Origin: Ulva prolifera
Lineage: Eukaryota > Chlorophyta > Ulvophyceae > Ulvales > Ulvaceae
Assembly (NCBI GenBank): GCA_023078555.1
Contig: CM041201.1
Location: 5,587,172 to 5,651,171, forward strand
Length of the DNA stretch: 64,000 bases
Direction of reading: 5' to 3'
In this document: in pieces, positions 24,105 through 35,995 of the stretch
How the letters are laid out: each line of letters begins with the position of its first letter
How positions within the stretch are numbered: position 1 is the first letter of the stretch
Position numbers and translations under genes: made by a program
Notes under the pieces: generated by a model
The model's database searches: none
Seen by the model: only the letters and a program-made list of their open reading frames with translations
Told to the model about the DNA's origin: nothing

Positions 24105-24762
24105 GAGCTCTTTCGTTGTGGATCGGAGTCCGTTGCCGACAAGATGAGTACGTTGCAACAGTGAGACATGGATGATAAAACAATGTGTGATGCAGAAACA
24201 CATGGCACTTGGACAATAACTTGTGTTTCCCGAACCAACAAGCACATGTCATAAATGCCACATGTACAACATATATCTCACAACATTTGCTAAGACGTTG
24301 CACAATTGCAAGCACCTGATAGGAATCACGAATAACTGAGGGATATCCAAAATGTTCGTTGGTCTAGCACGCATTGGCCAAGGTCCTCCAGTATCTTTGA
24401 GGGTAACGTGCATGCCGGAAAAGGATTCGCCGTGACCATTGTTCACGATTGTATCACACCTCGGACCACGATGGCCCCGTGACCAACTAGATCCAGTACT
24501 CGAGTAACGTATGGCTTGAGTTAACCTCTCATGCACATGTGCGCATATGCACATGTCAGTTAAATTGGTAAGCGCGATGGACCGCATGACTAGTGCCGAG
24601 TTGAACTCTCGCTTGGTGTTTGTATGATATTATTTTGTTCGAATGCAAGCGCGAGTGGAAGCGTCATACCGTAAGTTTAGTTGGGCGAAATGTTAAGTAT
24701 GTGTGCGGAGTACTTAGCACATGACGCCTGAGATCTGGGATCACACCTGCATGGTCAGTATC

Positions 24763-25556
24763 TGTTGTAATGGCCAAATCTGTCTGCTCAGAAGCACATA
24801 TATTCCAGATATGCAGGCACCAATTGTGGATACATGTGTATGTATCTCAGGCTAGTGCCTTGCAAAACTTGAGCCAGGCGAAAGTATACCAAAGAATACC
24901 TCAGAATGCCAGCATGTACCACGTCACAGCTGTGCACATGAGCTGCATGCATACAGCTACATGTGCATAATTCCACATGCCCAAAAGTGCCACTAGCATT
25001 CCTCAACATGTATAATCTCACATACCAATCCCATGTATCATGCCACCTTTTGCCACAGCCTTTTGGCAGTGCGAAGTGCCAGCTCAGTGCATGACACGTC
25101 ATGCATGCGGCGCATGCATACTCCTGGTCTGCGCTTGCGCACGCCAAGGGTGCAGCGTCAAAGACCATGCCAGCCAACCTACGTCTGCGTATCCATGCAG
25201 CACGATGTTGCTGCATTGGATTGACGGAGGATGATACATGCCAAATCCCAATGCCCGCAGCAGATCGCCAGATCTCGCGGGATGCTACACCCTGATCCGT
25301 ACAGAGATCAACGAGCAGCGCGATTCCACAGTTCCACAGAGCTATCAGTAGCGAGGACAGCACAAAGCAGGGATGGGCGTGGGCACGTATATTCCAAGTG
25401 TTTTGCTGTGATCGACACAATTACCTTTGGTCGATTGGGGCGCTCATGTTCCAGTCATTCCACTGTGTGCTACATTGTTACCCGAGTCCTTCTCTCCTGT
25501 CGTTTCTGTACGCTCGCTAGGGTGCCCAGCTCCCTGCGCTACCCGACAATTCAACA
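24763..25556 (+). repeat. Chromovirus 5' LTR
   Basis: It starts TGTTGTAATGG and ends CAATTCAACA. It matches 33800-34593 except for five single-base differences (three transitions, two transversions). The 3' portion from ATTACCTTTGGTCGATTG recurs in a diverged fragment at 42748-42890. Confidence 0.95.
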
Positions 25557-25568
25557 GGTATCGGTGAG
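25557..25568 (+). promoter_or_regulatory. Primer-binding site of the chromovirus
   Basis: GGTATCGGTGAG directly follows the 5' LTR and precedes the gag ATG by 12 nt. The same 12 nt follow the 5' LTR of the TRIM at 47076-47924 (minus strand). The implied tRNA acceptor strand CACCGAT plus A and CCA would pair with AUCGGUG, giving the A1-U72 pair typical of initiator tRNA-Met; this primer identity is inference. Confidence 0.7.
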
Positions 25569-25580
25569 AGGTTCTCTGCC

Positions 25581-27947
25581 ATGGCCGATCCTAGCGAGTA
25601 TAGTCAGTTTTATGCGGCTGTCGTTCAGCCTCCAGATGACGATGGCGTACCTCCCGACCTCATCCAACTGTTAGGCTTCAACGCTTTGCAAGCAGCAGAG
25701 CGCGAGGCAATCCGCCTGGCCATATCCCTCCTGCTGACACTTACGAAGGCTTTCTTCGAAGCGACTCGACACTCGTCTGTCGAGGTGCTGAAGTCGTACG
25801 GCCAGGCTTCCCGCACCCTGCTCCAGATCCTCGTCCAAAGCACCACCGACCAGACGCCCCCTCCGTTCGAAGCTCTTCGACGAAGGTCCCACCTGAATGG
25901 CGACCAAGTGCGCGAGCAGCTGCGAGCAGCCACTGTGACAACCTGCGCCTCCAACTGGGGTCCACCTGTGGGCTGCGTGCGCGATCTTCTCTCCGTCAGC
26001 GCGATGGCCTTCTACACCTGGACTGGGGGCGCCCTCGCTGCCACCATTCTGGACTTCGTATATTCCTTCTCTACAGATGCTGCCTGGGCAACCGTATGGC
26101 TACAGTGTCCTGTGGACCACTCCCACCTGGACTTCCCTGCCCTCGCCTTGCGCGTCACGTCGCATCGCGCAAGAAGCACCAGCTCCAGCCCCGCGGCCAT
26201 GGTGTCGCAGCTCGCCACCCTCGCCGTCAGCGCCATTGAGCCGATCGTACGGTCCATGTACACAGCAGCGTCTATCCTACCTGGGACTACAGCGAACTAC
26301 TTCGAGGAGCAGCTGTTCCGCGCGACATCCGCGCAGGTGGTAGCAGCGCCCGCGCTGCAGTACGCCGGCATCGTGCGATCGAACCTGGTACTGTCATCCC
26401 TGCCTCACGTGTCGAGCCTGCCATCGTACACCCCGAACTTCACAGACGACTCGAGTGCAACCTGGTTTAGGTCTGCTGATTATTTCTTCGCATCCATACA
26501 TTTTCCTTCGTCTGATGCGGTTCGCGGCGATGCATCCGCTGAGCGAAAGTGGCATCACTACGTGTGCGAAGTTTTGAACAACCGCGTCTTATGCATGAAA
26601 CTATCTGAGGCCTAGGTGATCAAACATTTGTCCAAGGGTTTCACTCGTGATGCCATGCACTACCAGGTTGCCACAGAAAAAGCCATGTCTCCTGAGTGCA
26701 CCGTTCGTGAATGGCTGGATGCCATACGTGACTTTTTCTTTACCAACGGGCAATTCAGAATGCATATCGAGGGAGCCTGGAGCAAATACCGTGCTGGAAA
26801 ATGCTCCAGCTTCAATGACTTGGTGCATCATGTCCGCATATATTACCAATTGATCTTTCTCGATTATGTGGACTTGCCAGGCAAAATGTCCCTGCAAGAT
26901 TTTGCATGGAACTTGTTTGACAAATTGCAGCACCTCATGTCCCCTGAGTGCACCTCAGAATTGTCAGCCACAGTCAAAATGTTCATGCCACTACCATACC
27001 TGCTACAAAAATTGACCACACATCTGGAGAACAGCCACACATGGCCGACCGAGCGCGCAAATTCACATGCCATAGCATTTGTCACATGGTGTGTGGACAA
27101 GCTGAACAAAGCCAAGGAGACAGCCAACACAGCCAAGCGCTTTGCCACATTCTCTGCCAACCATTACCAGGGTGTAGATTTTGCATCCACCAGCACCCAT
27201 ACCACCCCCACCCGTGAGATGCCAGCCCATGGCCACACATCAGCACCAAAACGAGGCCAGCGGCAGATTGCCATGGCATATACCAATACCCAAAGACCAG
27301 GCCAGAGTCGCAGCCAATTTTCCAACAACCGTTCAACATATGTGCAGCCATCTACGCCATGTTCCAGCGTCACCCGGGAGCGCTTACCAGGCCTCCGGGA
27401 CGCCCGTAAGCTTCCATTCCAACAGAAGCAGGCTTGGCTCGATAATGCCATGGACAGCCCCACCGTGCCACAGTGGATCAAAGATGTGTATGCGTTTGAA
27501 GTTGCCAACCACAACGCGCCATTCACCATCCACGGTCTTGCGGCAGCCTGCCGTAAAGAGCTCCCTTACTACCTTCCATTCACACCCGTGGCCGTCGGGA
27601 TATTCCTCTTGGAAGCAACTTTCCACCACCGCAAGCGAGTTTGCGGCATCTGCCCCTCCTCCATGCCTGACAGCGACAGGTACCACCGCATCGCGGACTG
27701 CCCTACCGCGCGTTCCATTGCGCCGGAGGCACTCGCAACCTGGGCGCAACACCCTGCCAACAAGAACAAGTGCCTGATGGCAGTGGAGCCCGCCGACGAG
27801 CTACCGCCGCCACCACCCCCGCCGCCGCAACCGCAGAGCGCGGCAAACACTCCAAATTCCGCGGGCCCCCGCAATCGCAAACGGTATGATGATACCCCTC
27901 AGACTCCGAACAAACGAGCACGTGCCCCTGGCAACCATATCCGTTGA
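25581..27947 (+). CDS. gag: Chromovirus Gag, interrupted by an in-frame TAG
   Basis: A 344-codon frame from the ATG at 25581 ends at TAG 26613-26615; the same frame continues open for 443 codons to TGA 27945-27947. The second segment has typical Gag helices (VREWLDAIRDFFF, WSKYRAGKCSSFNDLVHHV) and then a CCHC-like cluster CGICPSSMPDSDRYHRIADC with unusual spacing (C-X2-C-X10-H-X4-C), followed by a Pro-rich tail. The capsid region straddles the TAG, so the stop lies inside the protein rather than between domains. It may be a nonsense mutation (one step from TGG or CAG) or a readthrough site. I describe the break only. Confidence 0.8.
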
Positions 27948-30900
27948 GAAACTGGCAAGCCGCCTCTTGGCTGCCCATCTTGGGCGGTGGAGCCTTTTGT
28001 ACTAGCGGCTGACCACGCCTCAGGCCACGGCATTGTTTTTCCTTCCTCACTCAGCACAGCTGACAAGTCATTATTCGATATTTCCACGCTATCCTGCCCT
28101 ATTGTTGTTACCTTGCCATACACTGATGAGGCACACGTAGCATTGAGACATTTACATGCCATCAACCTGAATGGGCACCATGTCACAGTAGCCATCCCTG
28201 GCCGCTTGTTTGATAGTGATGCGTTCGTGCCGTACACTAGCAGACACAGCTACATCACAGTAGACAAAGCCAATGCATTGTTGTCCTATACGGACGGCCG
28301 CCCAGTGCCAGGTCACCAGACGTTCCATGTTTTGCGATTGATGTCCAACCAGCAGAGCCTAAATACATCTGCTATGTCTTGTGCTAGTCAGAAAATTGAC
28401 GCTGTCGATCTGATCTGCACAGTCCCCATCCACATCAAAGGCAGCCGCTTGAAGGCGCTTGTAGACACAGCCTCCAATCACAGCATGATTACAGTAGAAT
28501 TCCTACAGGCCAATGCCATACCATATCACCAAAGTGCATCCACGTCGCATGGCATCTCTGGGAGTGCAGCACCCTGCCTCGGTACTGTCACATTATGCAC
28601 AAGCATAGGCCGCCAGCGTCACGATGTCACGTACACTGTGGTAGCAAGTTTGCCGGCTGCAGAGTGGCATGCACCCAATCACGCGCTATTGGGTCTTGAT
28701 GTGATTGCCGTCACGCACATGAAACTCGAGTTTGATGATCCGGACATTCGCATCATCGTGCCTGGCCGTAAGGCTGGCCCCCGAAAGCATTCTCGTGATT
28801 GGCAGCATGTCGTGCACATACCCAAACGCACACCTGCTTCACAGGGAACATCAGATGAGTATGCATGCACCAGCCGTAAGCTGAAATCTATGGTCAATCG
28901 TGCTAAATGTGGTAAGTCGCCTCTGTACGTGGTGCATGTCAAACCAGCACATGCACGCGTCGAGCCTTCCAGCGATATGCATGTATGTGCGGCGTCGAAA
29001 AAGAAAGGTTTTCTGTCCCAGCAGCAAGTACCAGCACCAGTCCAGCAAGATGTAGCCACCATCCCACAGTGTGTTCAAGAGATAGTACACAAACATTCTA
29101 GGTCCGGAGGCACGCTCGGGCCTGCACCCCCAAATACCACAGCCTTAGGCTTTGAGATGAATATTGAGAATCTGCCTGGCACCAGACCACGTGCTGCCCG
29201 CCAGTACAGATTGACTCCACTGGAACACTCTGAACTGGAAAAGCAGGTACAACACTTGCTTGACATGGGCTGGATTCAGCCGTCCATCTCCCCTTGGGCA
29301 AGCAGCGTCCTTTTTGCTCCCAAACCCGGAGGTAAACTGAGACTGTGTGTCGACTACCGCTACCTGAATGAGAACACAGTAAAGAATACATACCCATTAC
29401 CACGCATAGATGCCTTGCTTGATAAATTGCAAGGCCAGAGATACTTTTCTTCATTGGATCTTGCTTCTGGATATCACCAGATCAGACTAGCCCCGACATC
29501 CCAGCCAAAAACTGCATTCCGCACCCCTGATGGCCTGTACGAATGGACGGTGATGCCATTCGGTCTCACCAATGCACCGAGTGTTTTCCAACAAGCAATG
29601 CACGTGGTTTTGCGTGGACTGATTGGCAAGATTTGCCTTGCATACCTCGATGACATTATCATCATTTCCAGAACTGCTGAGGATCATGCCATCAATCTTG
29701 ATCATGTGTTGACTAGGCTGCATGAACACAACTTTTTCTGCAATGCTGTCAAATGCCAATTTGCCATGCAAGAAGTCAAATACTTGGGCCATATTGTTAC
29801 AGCAGATACCGTGAAGCCAGACCCACACAAGGTTTCAGTGTTGCAACAATGGCCTGAGGCTGATTTAAAATCGTCAACCAATACCATCCGATCATTCTTG
29901 GGTCTTGCTGGCTATTTTCGCAGATTTATTCCGAAATTTCCCACCCTTGCTGCCCCACTCCTCGAGCGCATGAAAGCCAAAGGCAAGAGCGCATGGACTG
30001 AACAATGCACTCGAGCATTCAATGACATCAAACATGCTCTGATCAATGCCACAGGCCTGCGCCATCCCAATCTCAACCAGCCCTTCCATGTATACACAGA
30101 TGCCAGTGATTATGCCTATGGAGCTGTCTTGATGCAAGACCATGAAGCAGCTCTGCATCCCATTGCATGGGTAGGCCGAAAAATGAATTCCTCTGAGGTC
30201 CACCATGCCACTTTTGAAAAAGAGCTGGGCGCCATTGTTTTTGCTGCACGCCAATGGCGTTGCTATCTGGAAAATGGCCACCCCGTGTATGTCCACTCTG
30301 ACCATAATCCACTGAGATACTTGCAGACCCAGCAACGCTTGAATAACAAGCAAGCGCGTTGGGTAGAGACGCTGTCCCGCATCAACTAGCACATCATGTA
30401 CGTGCCTGGTAACAAGAACGTGGTGGCCGATGCAGTGTCTCGTGCCACGCACCTGCCTTCCATGACAGTACAACTGCATGATGACCATCCCATTTCTTGT
30501 GCCTCTCGTGCGGGAAATGCCATTCCAGTGCAAGTTTCTTATGCATTTCCGGCCGTAAGTCTGACCACGGCTATAGCACGCAGATGCCACTCTTCCCCAT
30601 CCCCGGATCCAAGCGGATACGAGCTTCCAATCGCCAGCACTGGATCAACGGCCATATCATCTGGCCAGTCGCCGATGAATCAGGCCATCCCATACCACCA
30701 GACGTTGCCAACAATCTCTCCCCAGCCCTGCGACTACTCCCGGCTACGGGAGAAGTTCGGTTCACCCCCGCCCGGCCTGTCCCCGCCCATGCCAGACCTG
30801 CGTTCCCAGTCGCAATTTCCACCTCTGTCCCAGCCACAGGACCCACGGCGGCCCACGCAGCCGCCGCCATCAGTGATTTCCATCAGCTCGGGGTCCAGCC

Positions 30901-33056
30901 CCCGCATGGGCGAGCAGCTGGAGTCTCAGCGGTCCCCGGTGTTGATGCCAACGGGATCTCCGCCAGCGCTGCCACCGCCCCCATCCCCACTTCCCCGCCG
31001 GCCCATGCCAACGCCGACCCGCCGCCGTTCTCCGCGACCGCTCCTGGTTGCCTCCGCACCCCATCTCCAATGTCAGACATTGACTTCGCGCCTACAGCGG
31101 AGGAGGCCGAATTCCTCGGCCTCACCCCTCCACCAACAGCCCGCGCGTGAGGACGACGTAGCGACCGCGCAGCCGGATGCTTCCGCGGTGGACTGGGTCG
31201 ACCAGGAGGACCTGGTGTGTGACGGCCGCGCAGTCGACGCACAGCGTGTGGGTACGCACTCACAAGCAGAGCTGCTTCTGAAACAATCCAACAAATACTT
31301 GACTCTAGATCTGCACGCGGACGACTTCTGGCAGCGATTGCGTAGTGGCTATGCACATGATTCTGATTTTGCCGAGCCACCTGCATCATACCATTACGAC
31401 CCGAAGCACCAGATTTATCTGCACAAGAACAAGATTGTTGTCCCTGATCATGATCACTTGCACCGGCAAATTCTGTTGTGGCACCACGTACACCCCTGGC
31501 ATGCACACATGGGTGTCTCTCGCACATCATCATTGATCACAGACTCATTTTACTGGCCAGATATACACAAAGATGTCAAGAAGTTTGTGTCACAATGCCA
31601 TAGCTGTCAGACCATGAAGTCCCCGTCGGAGCGGGAGGCAGTCATGTCCCCACTACCTGTACCTTCTGCATGCTGGCGTGTCGTGAGTGTAGACATGATC
31701 ACGCAACTGCCTAACTCCACGTCTGGTCACAATTGCATTGTTGTATTTGTTGATCAATTCAGCAAGATGGTAAGATTGATCCCCACAGTGTCTACTCTGA
31801 ATGGTCCCGGATTCGCTGCATTGTTTTTCCAGCACATATACCCCCATTATGGCCTGCCACTTGGCATTTGTAGTGACCGCGGTACGCAGTGGAACAATAA
31901 AATTTTCACATCCCTTTGTGATCACCTAGGCATTGCATTGCAGCTGACATTCTCCTACCATCCTAGAGCCAATGGGCAAGTTGAGCGTTACAATCGCGTT
32001 GTGGAAGAAGCTGTTCGGCATTTCATCGGTCCTGCACATGATGATTGGGATGCATTCCTGCCACATTTCGAGTTCAGTATGAATAGCTCCAAGTCGGCAG
32101 CCACGGGCTGCACGCCGTTCTCTTTGAACCGTATCACTCCGCCGCTGTCTCCCACAGCCCTTGCGCTCAAATTGCCACAGCATCAGAAACCAGCTCCAGC
32201 TGTGATGCACCGCATGTATTACTTCCTAGCAAAGCAAGCTCTGGTAGAGGCCAAGCAGTCAATGTGGTCGGATTTCAACAGGAAATCTGCTTGGCCAACC
32301 TTTTCTGTGGGTGATTTGGTCCTGCTATCTATACGTAAGGTTGCTCTGCATCATCCATCTCTCCGAAAGAAGTTTACTCCGCGTTGGTTGGGTCCCTGTA
32401 AAATTCTGGAAGTAGTGGGCCGGGCCGCGGCCCGTATATCATTGCCGACCACGCTGCAGCGCCTAGGTCTACATGATGTCGTTCACTTCTCTGTGCTGAA
32501 ACCTTACAATGAGTCCTTCGATGCTGCATGCGCCACCAGCCCTGAAGCTGCCAAGTCATCGGCCACTGTGGACACGACCACTTATGAAGTTGAATGTGTA
32601 GTCAATTACATGCAGTCGCGGCATCGCGATGACGACATCTCCATCGCGTGCCCTCACTACCAGGTGCGCTGGGTTGGCTACGATGCATCTCATGACTCTT
32701 GGTTACCAGTTGATGAGTTGTCCGAATGCCTGGAGAAAGTTGCCGATTATCTGTTCCACAATGCCTCCAGTACTCAGAGAGCGCGCATGATTCATGAGTT
32801 TCCGCGTGAAGCGCGGCTGCATCTGTCCCATATAGCAGCCAAGGCTGAATCCACCAGGCGTCCCGTCGCTGGGGGGAAGGTGCCCGCGGGTGGCAGCAAC
32901 ATCGACGATCCCAAATGCAAACCGCGTAGACGTAGTTCTCGGTTGAGCGAATCCCATAAGGCAGCACTTTCCAGGGTCACCTATTGCAGTTATTGCGGTA
33001 GGATGCGGACTGAGTCCGCAAAGCGCATGTGCGCTAATGCTGCCCCCCCGCTGTGA
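27948..33056 (+). CDS. pol: Chromovirus Pol (PR-RT-RH-IN-chromodomain), interrupted by TAG
   Basis: Pol lies in the gag frame directly after the TGA at 27945. Aspartic protease: VDTASNHS at 28461, with DTA in place of the commoner D(S/T)G. Reverse transcriptase: FSSLDLASGYHQIRL, VMPFGLTNAPSVFQ and the catalytic YLDD at 29643-29654. RNase H: VYTDASDYAYGAVL at about 30090 and HSDHNPLRYL. TAG at 30387-30389 falls between LSRIN and YVPGNKNVVADAVSR, inside the connection to integrase. A Pro/Ser-rich linker of about 250 residues follows. Integrase: HHCC zinc finger (HHVHPWH..CHSCQ), catalytic Asp in VSVDMITQ, SDRGTQWNN and the Glu in GQVERYN. Chromodomain: YEVECVVNYMQ..YQVRWVGYDASHDSWLP. The TGA at 33054 ends it. 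Confidence 0.92.
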
Positions 33057-33270
33057 TGCTGAAGGGGACGCCTGGATGTAAGCAGACTGCCTCTGTGAGG
33101 CCGGGGATTTCCAGGCAATAGGTGATGTGAGGAGGGGGCTCCCGGGAGCAAGGCCAACCCCTGCCTAAATCTGATCCGCCAGGTTGCATGTCGCGGGGCA
33201 CCAACCTGTTTTTCCATCATGTGACTTCCATAAAACCCGACAGACCCAATTCCATCATCTGAACCCACCT

Positions 33271-33585
33271 ATGTGTGCAGTTAGAAACTTGCCAGTCCCT
33301 GAGATCCCACAAGATCCGACATCCCATTCCCTCGTCCAGCGTCGACGCTTTCTCCAGAACGTCCGCCAGTTGATGCTAGATGCCACTACAATGCCAGCGC
33401 TTGGAGACTACCACTCTCAGTACCTCACTGACCTCTGCCATGTCAGAAGAGTTACTCGCAGGCTGCATGATGCAGTCCTAGACCTAGATGAGGCCATGAG
33501 TGAAATGATAAACCGCTATTCAGGTCGACAATTGTTGCCAGAGTATTTCCACGATCTCTGCGATGAGTTCCCCAGCCAGCTCTAG
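33271..33585 (+). CDS. Small third ORF between pol and the 3' LTR
   Basis: An ATG-started frame of 104 codons (MCAVRNLPVPEIPQ... to stop at 33583-33585) lies 215 bp after pol. It reads like a soluble helical protein (FLQNVRQLMLDATT, LHDAVLDLDEAMSEMIN). I do not recognise it. Its position recalls the extra 3' ORFs of some plant Gypsy elements, but an internal-region relic is equally possible. Confidence 0.4.
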   Translation: MCAVRNLPVPEIPQDPTSHSLVQRRRFLQNVRQLMLDATTMPALGDYHSQYLTDLCHVRRVTRRLHDAVLDLDEAMSEMINRYSGRQLLPEYFHDLCDEFPSQL

Positions 33586-33790
33586 AACTAGCCTTAATTC
33601 CAACAAGGTCACTCATCCGTATTCCAGATGAGTAGACCCTTCTCTGTAAATACCACATTGCCCCGGTCTTATGATGTACCCTACCATTCAAGTCAATGTG
33701 CTGTCTCCATTTATCTGCTTACCTGAGCTTCCAGACTTGCCCTGAGCTTGTAGAGCATACTCTTGTTTGCCCTGCTCCGCTCCCGTGTGT

Positions 33791-33799
33791 GGGGGGAGG
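33791..33799 (+). promoter_or_regulatory. Polypurine tract
   Basis: GGGGGGAGG lies immediately before the 3' LTR start TGTTGTAATGG at 33800, the expected position for the plus-strand primer. Confidence 0.8.
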
Positions 33800-34593
33800 T
33801 GTTGTAATGGCCAAATCTGTCTGCTCAGAAGCACATATATTCCAGATATGCAGGCACCAATTGTGGATACATGTGTATGTATCTCAGGCTAGTGCCTTGC
33901 AGAACTTGAGCCAGGCGAAAGTATACCAAAGAATACCTCAGAATGCCAGCATGTACCACGTCACAGCTGTGCACATGAGCTGCATGCATACAGCTACATG
34001 TGCATAATTCCACATGCCCAAAAGTGCCACTAGCATTCCTCAACATGTATAATCTCACATACCAATCCCATGTATCATGCCACCTTTTGCCACAGCCTTT
34101 TGGCAGTGCGAAGTGCCAGCTCAGTGCATGACACGTCATGCATGCGGCGCATGCATACTCCTGGTCTGCGCTTGCGCACGCCAAGGGTGCAGCGTCAAAG
34201 ACCATACCAGCCAACCTACGTCTGCGTATCCATGCAGCACGATGTTGCTGCATTGGATTGACGGAGGATGATACATGCCAAATCCCAATGCCCGCAGCAG
34301 ATCGCCAGATCTCGCGGGATGCTACACCCTGATCCGTACAGAGATCAACGAGCAGCGCGATTCCACAGTTCCACAGAGCTATCAGTAGCGAGGACAGCAC
34401 AAAGCAGGGATGGGCCTGGGCACATATATTCCAAGTGTTTTGCTGTGATCGACACAATTACCTTTGGTCGATTGGGGCGCTCCTGTTCCAGTCATTCCAC
34501 TGTGTGCTACATTGTTACCCGAGTCCTTCTCTCCTGTCGTTTCTGTACGCTCGCTAGGGTGCCCAGCTCCCTGCGCTACCCGACAATTCAACA
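33800..34593 (+). repeat. Chromovirus 3' LTR
   Basis: It is 794 bp, the same length as the 5' LTR, with five differences. It is followed by the target duplication GTATC and then the right part of the split solo LTR. Confidence 0.95.
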
Positions 34594-34754
34594 GTATCTG
34601 AGTCAGATACTTGAGCCATGACCTTGTTCGACCTATACAGAGAGCTGGAATGTGTCTTCTCATTCGCGGGCTGGTGACTGCCACGTGTCACCCCGTGCGT
34701 GCATCCGCATGTGCACATGCCTTGTGCGTTACGAGGCACTTTCACAACATATTT

Positions 34755-35110
34755 TCCGCTGAAGCGTCTTCTTTTGTATAGGTGCATGCTTAAATGCGAG
34801 ATGGTTGGATTTGATAGAGTATGAGAAACATCTCACAACACCACCCCTTCTCGTGTTGCTGGAGACTCTGCGCGCATGAACGAATACGATTCCTCCACGA
34901 GTGTGCAACCCCGGGCTAGTGGCATTAGGCCACGGTGGTGTTGTCCTTAACGTTGCAAGTGGGCATATAAGCCCACGTCCGAGTTGAACACTCTCTTGCA
35001 ACTATATCTGTGGAAGGGTGTTCAAGCTAAGCAAGGTATTAGGGATAGCTCATCCACGCCAGCCCCTCTTCAAACATAGATAGACACAAATGATCGATGT
35101 GGATGGTATG
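34755..35110. other. Unassigned repeat-like sequence
   Basis: No gene is seen. CATCTCACAACA at about 34830 resembles LTR ends seen elsewhere, followed by sequence with GGGCATATAAGCCCA at about 34960, which may be part of another LTR-like element. I cannot define its ends. Confidence 0.3.
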
Positions 35111-35118
35111 ATATGAAC

Positions 35119-35995
35119 CAGAGTTGCATTAATACGCGTATCTTTCGATTTCTGTACGTTTAATACGCGTATTTTATACTTACGTACTTTATTAGCGTAC
35201 AATACACGCGTACGTTTCGGACTTTCGATTTCGGAGAGCCTGGAGCTCTGCACTGTGGTGCACCCGTTATAAGCAAGGACCTATGCGCAGCATTCATATA
35301 GCTAGCTAGTGGGCTGCAGAGCCGTTACTTGTGGAGCACTCAGGTCGTACGTCGGCAATGCACAAGTCAGGGGATGTACTGTAATGCAGTGAGGCAATAC
35401 AGGAACCACGTATGACTGTAAGAGAATGGTTACAGTAGACTTGGAGGCACACGACTATATGCCACCGATGAGTCAAGTCTACGGCGGTCAATCACAATGA
35501 CCGCACACAATCCTCACATGGATTGTGCTGGATTATGCTCATGCATATGATCATGCATATGTCCTAACATAACATGATAACAGGAGTTGGGCCCGTGGCC
35601 ACCACTCTCATATGCGTACTTGCACGTCATGCATTTTATCCCAGGATGGACCTCATTTATGACAGCATCTCTAGCCACAACGCCAACGAAAGTCTCCAAC
35701 GAAGGTCTTGAACATCCCTTGCATTGCATGATGAATCTGCGTAACCTGATCATCTGATTGACTGCTAGTTCATTGTACTATTCTCTGCAGTATAGTGTGC
35801 CTACGCATAGATGACAGTGACACTGGCACTTTCAAGTCTAGCCATCACGGGCTTGGCGCCTCTGGCGCCATGGCTTACAAGCCAGCAAGGTAGCCTATAC
35901 AGCGTACTTTTCAATCCCCCCTGATTAGAGCCAACATACCATACGCGTATTTTTGCTTAACGTACTTTATCACGAAACGTACTAATGCAACCCTG
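35119..35995. mobile_element. Non-autonomous hAT-like element A
   Basis: The terminal inverted repeats are CAGAGTTGCATTAATACG at the left and, read inverted, CAGGGTTGCATTAGTACG at the right. The element is flanked by a perfect 8-bp duplication ATATGAAC (35111-35118 and 35996-36003), the hAT signature length, and the CAGRG ends also fit hAT. Subterminal regions repeat AATACGCGTAT and CGTACTTTAT. There is no transposase. The 300-bp dispersed repeat 35262-35660 lies inside it. Confidence 0.82.
35262..35660 (+). repeat. Dispersed repeat, copy 1 (within hAT-like element A)
   Basis: Shares with 43010-43320 the succession CTATGCGCAGCATT, GTGGAGCACTCA, ACGTCGGCAATGCACA, ACTGTAAGAGAATG and CACCGATGAGTCAAG. 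It continues into a segment (TGCGTACTTGCACGTCATGCATT to CCTCATTTATGACA) that matches 44086-44150. In the second copy about 760 bp separate these two parts. No coding capacity is seen. Confidence 0.65.

Larger units (their letters stand above)
24763..34593 (+). mobile_element. Full-length Ty3/Gypsy chromovirus with LTRs
   Basis: This 9.83-kb LTR retrotransposon has 794-bp LTRs (24763-25556 and 33800-34593) differing at five positions that I can count, a 5-bp target duplication GTATC, a primer-binding site, gag, pol ordered protease - reverse transcriptase - RNase H - integrase - chromodomain, an extra small ORF, and a purine tract before the 3' LTR. The chromodomain places it among chromoviruses. 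The LTR similarity (about 99.4%) implies recent insertion, yet gag-pol is crossed by three stop codons, so this copy is probably not autonomous as it stands. Confidence 0.95.
24636..34749 (+). mobile_element. 280-bp solo LTR copy 3, split by the chromovirus insertion
   Basis: The left part is 24636-24762 and the right part resumes at 34594-34749. The outer flanks carry the perfect 5-bp duplication TATTT (24631-24635 and 34750-34754), proving that this was one solo LTR before it was interrupted. The interrupting element is 24763-34593, with its own duplication GTATC at 24758-24762 and 34594-34598. Order of events: solo LTR first, chromovirus later. Confidence 0.85.

Noticed and set aside
25040-25420. 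210-codon minus-strand ORF in both chromovirus LTRs
   Set aside because: Occurs only because the LTR is duplicated; contains no recognisable domain and crosses the expected regulatory region.
25581-30389. Alternative genetic code with UAG as a sense codon
   Set aside because: SerRS and SF3B1 both end at TAG at the expected C-terminus, so UAG is a stop in this genome.
30497-31150. 217-codon ORF overlapping pol in another frame
   Set aside because: Shadow of the Pro/Ser-rich linker; composition-driven and without domain support.
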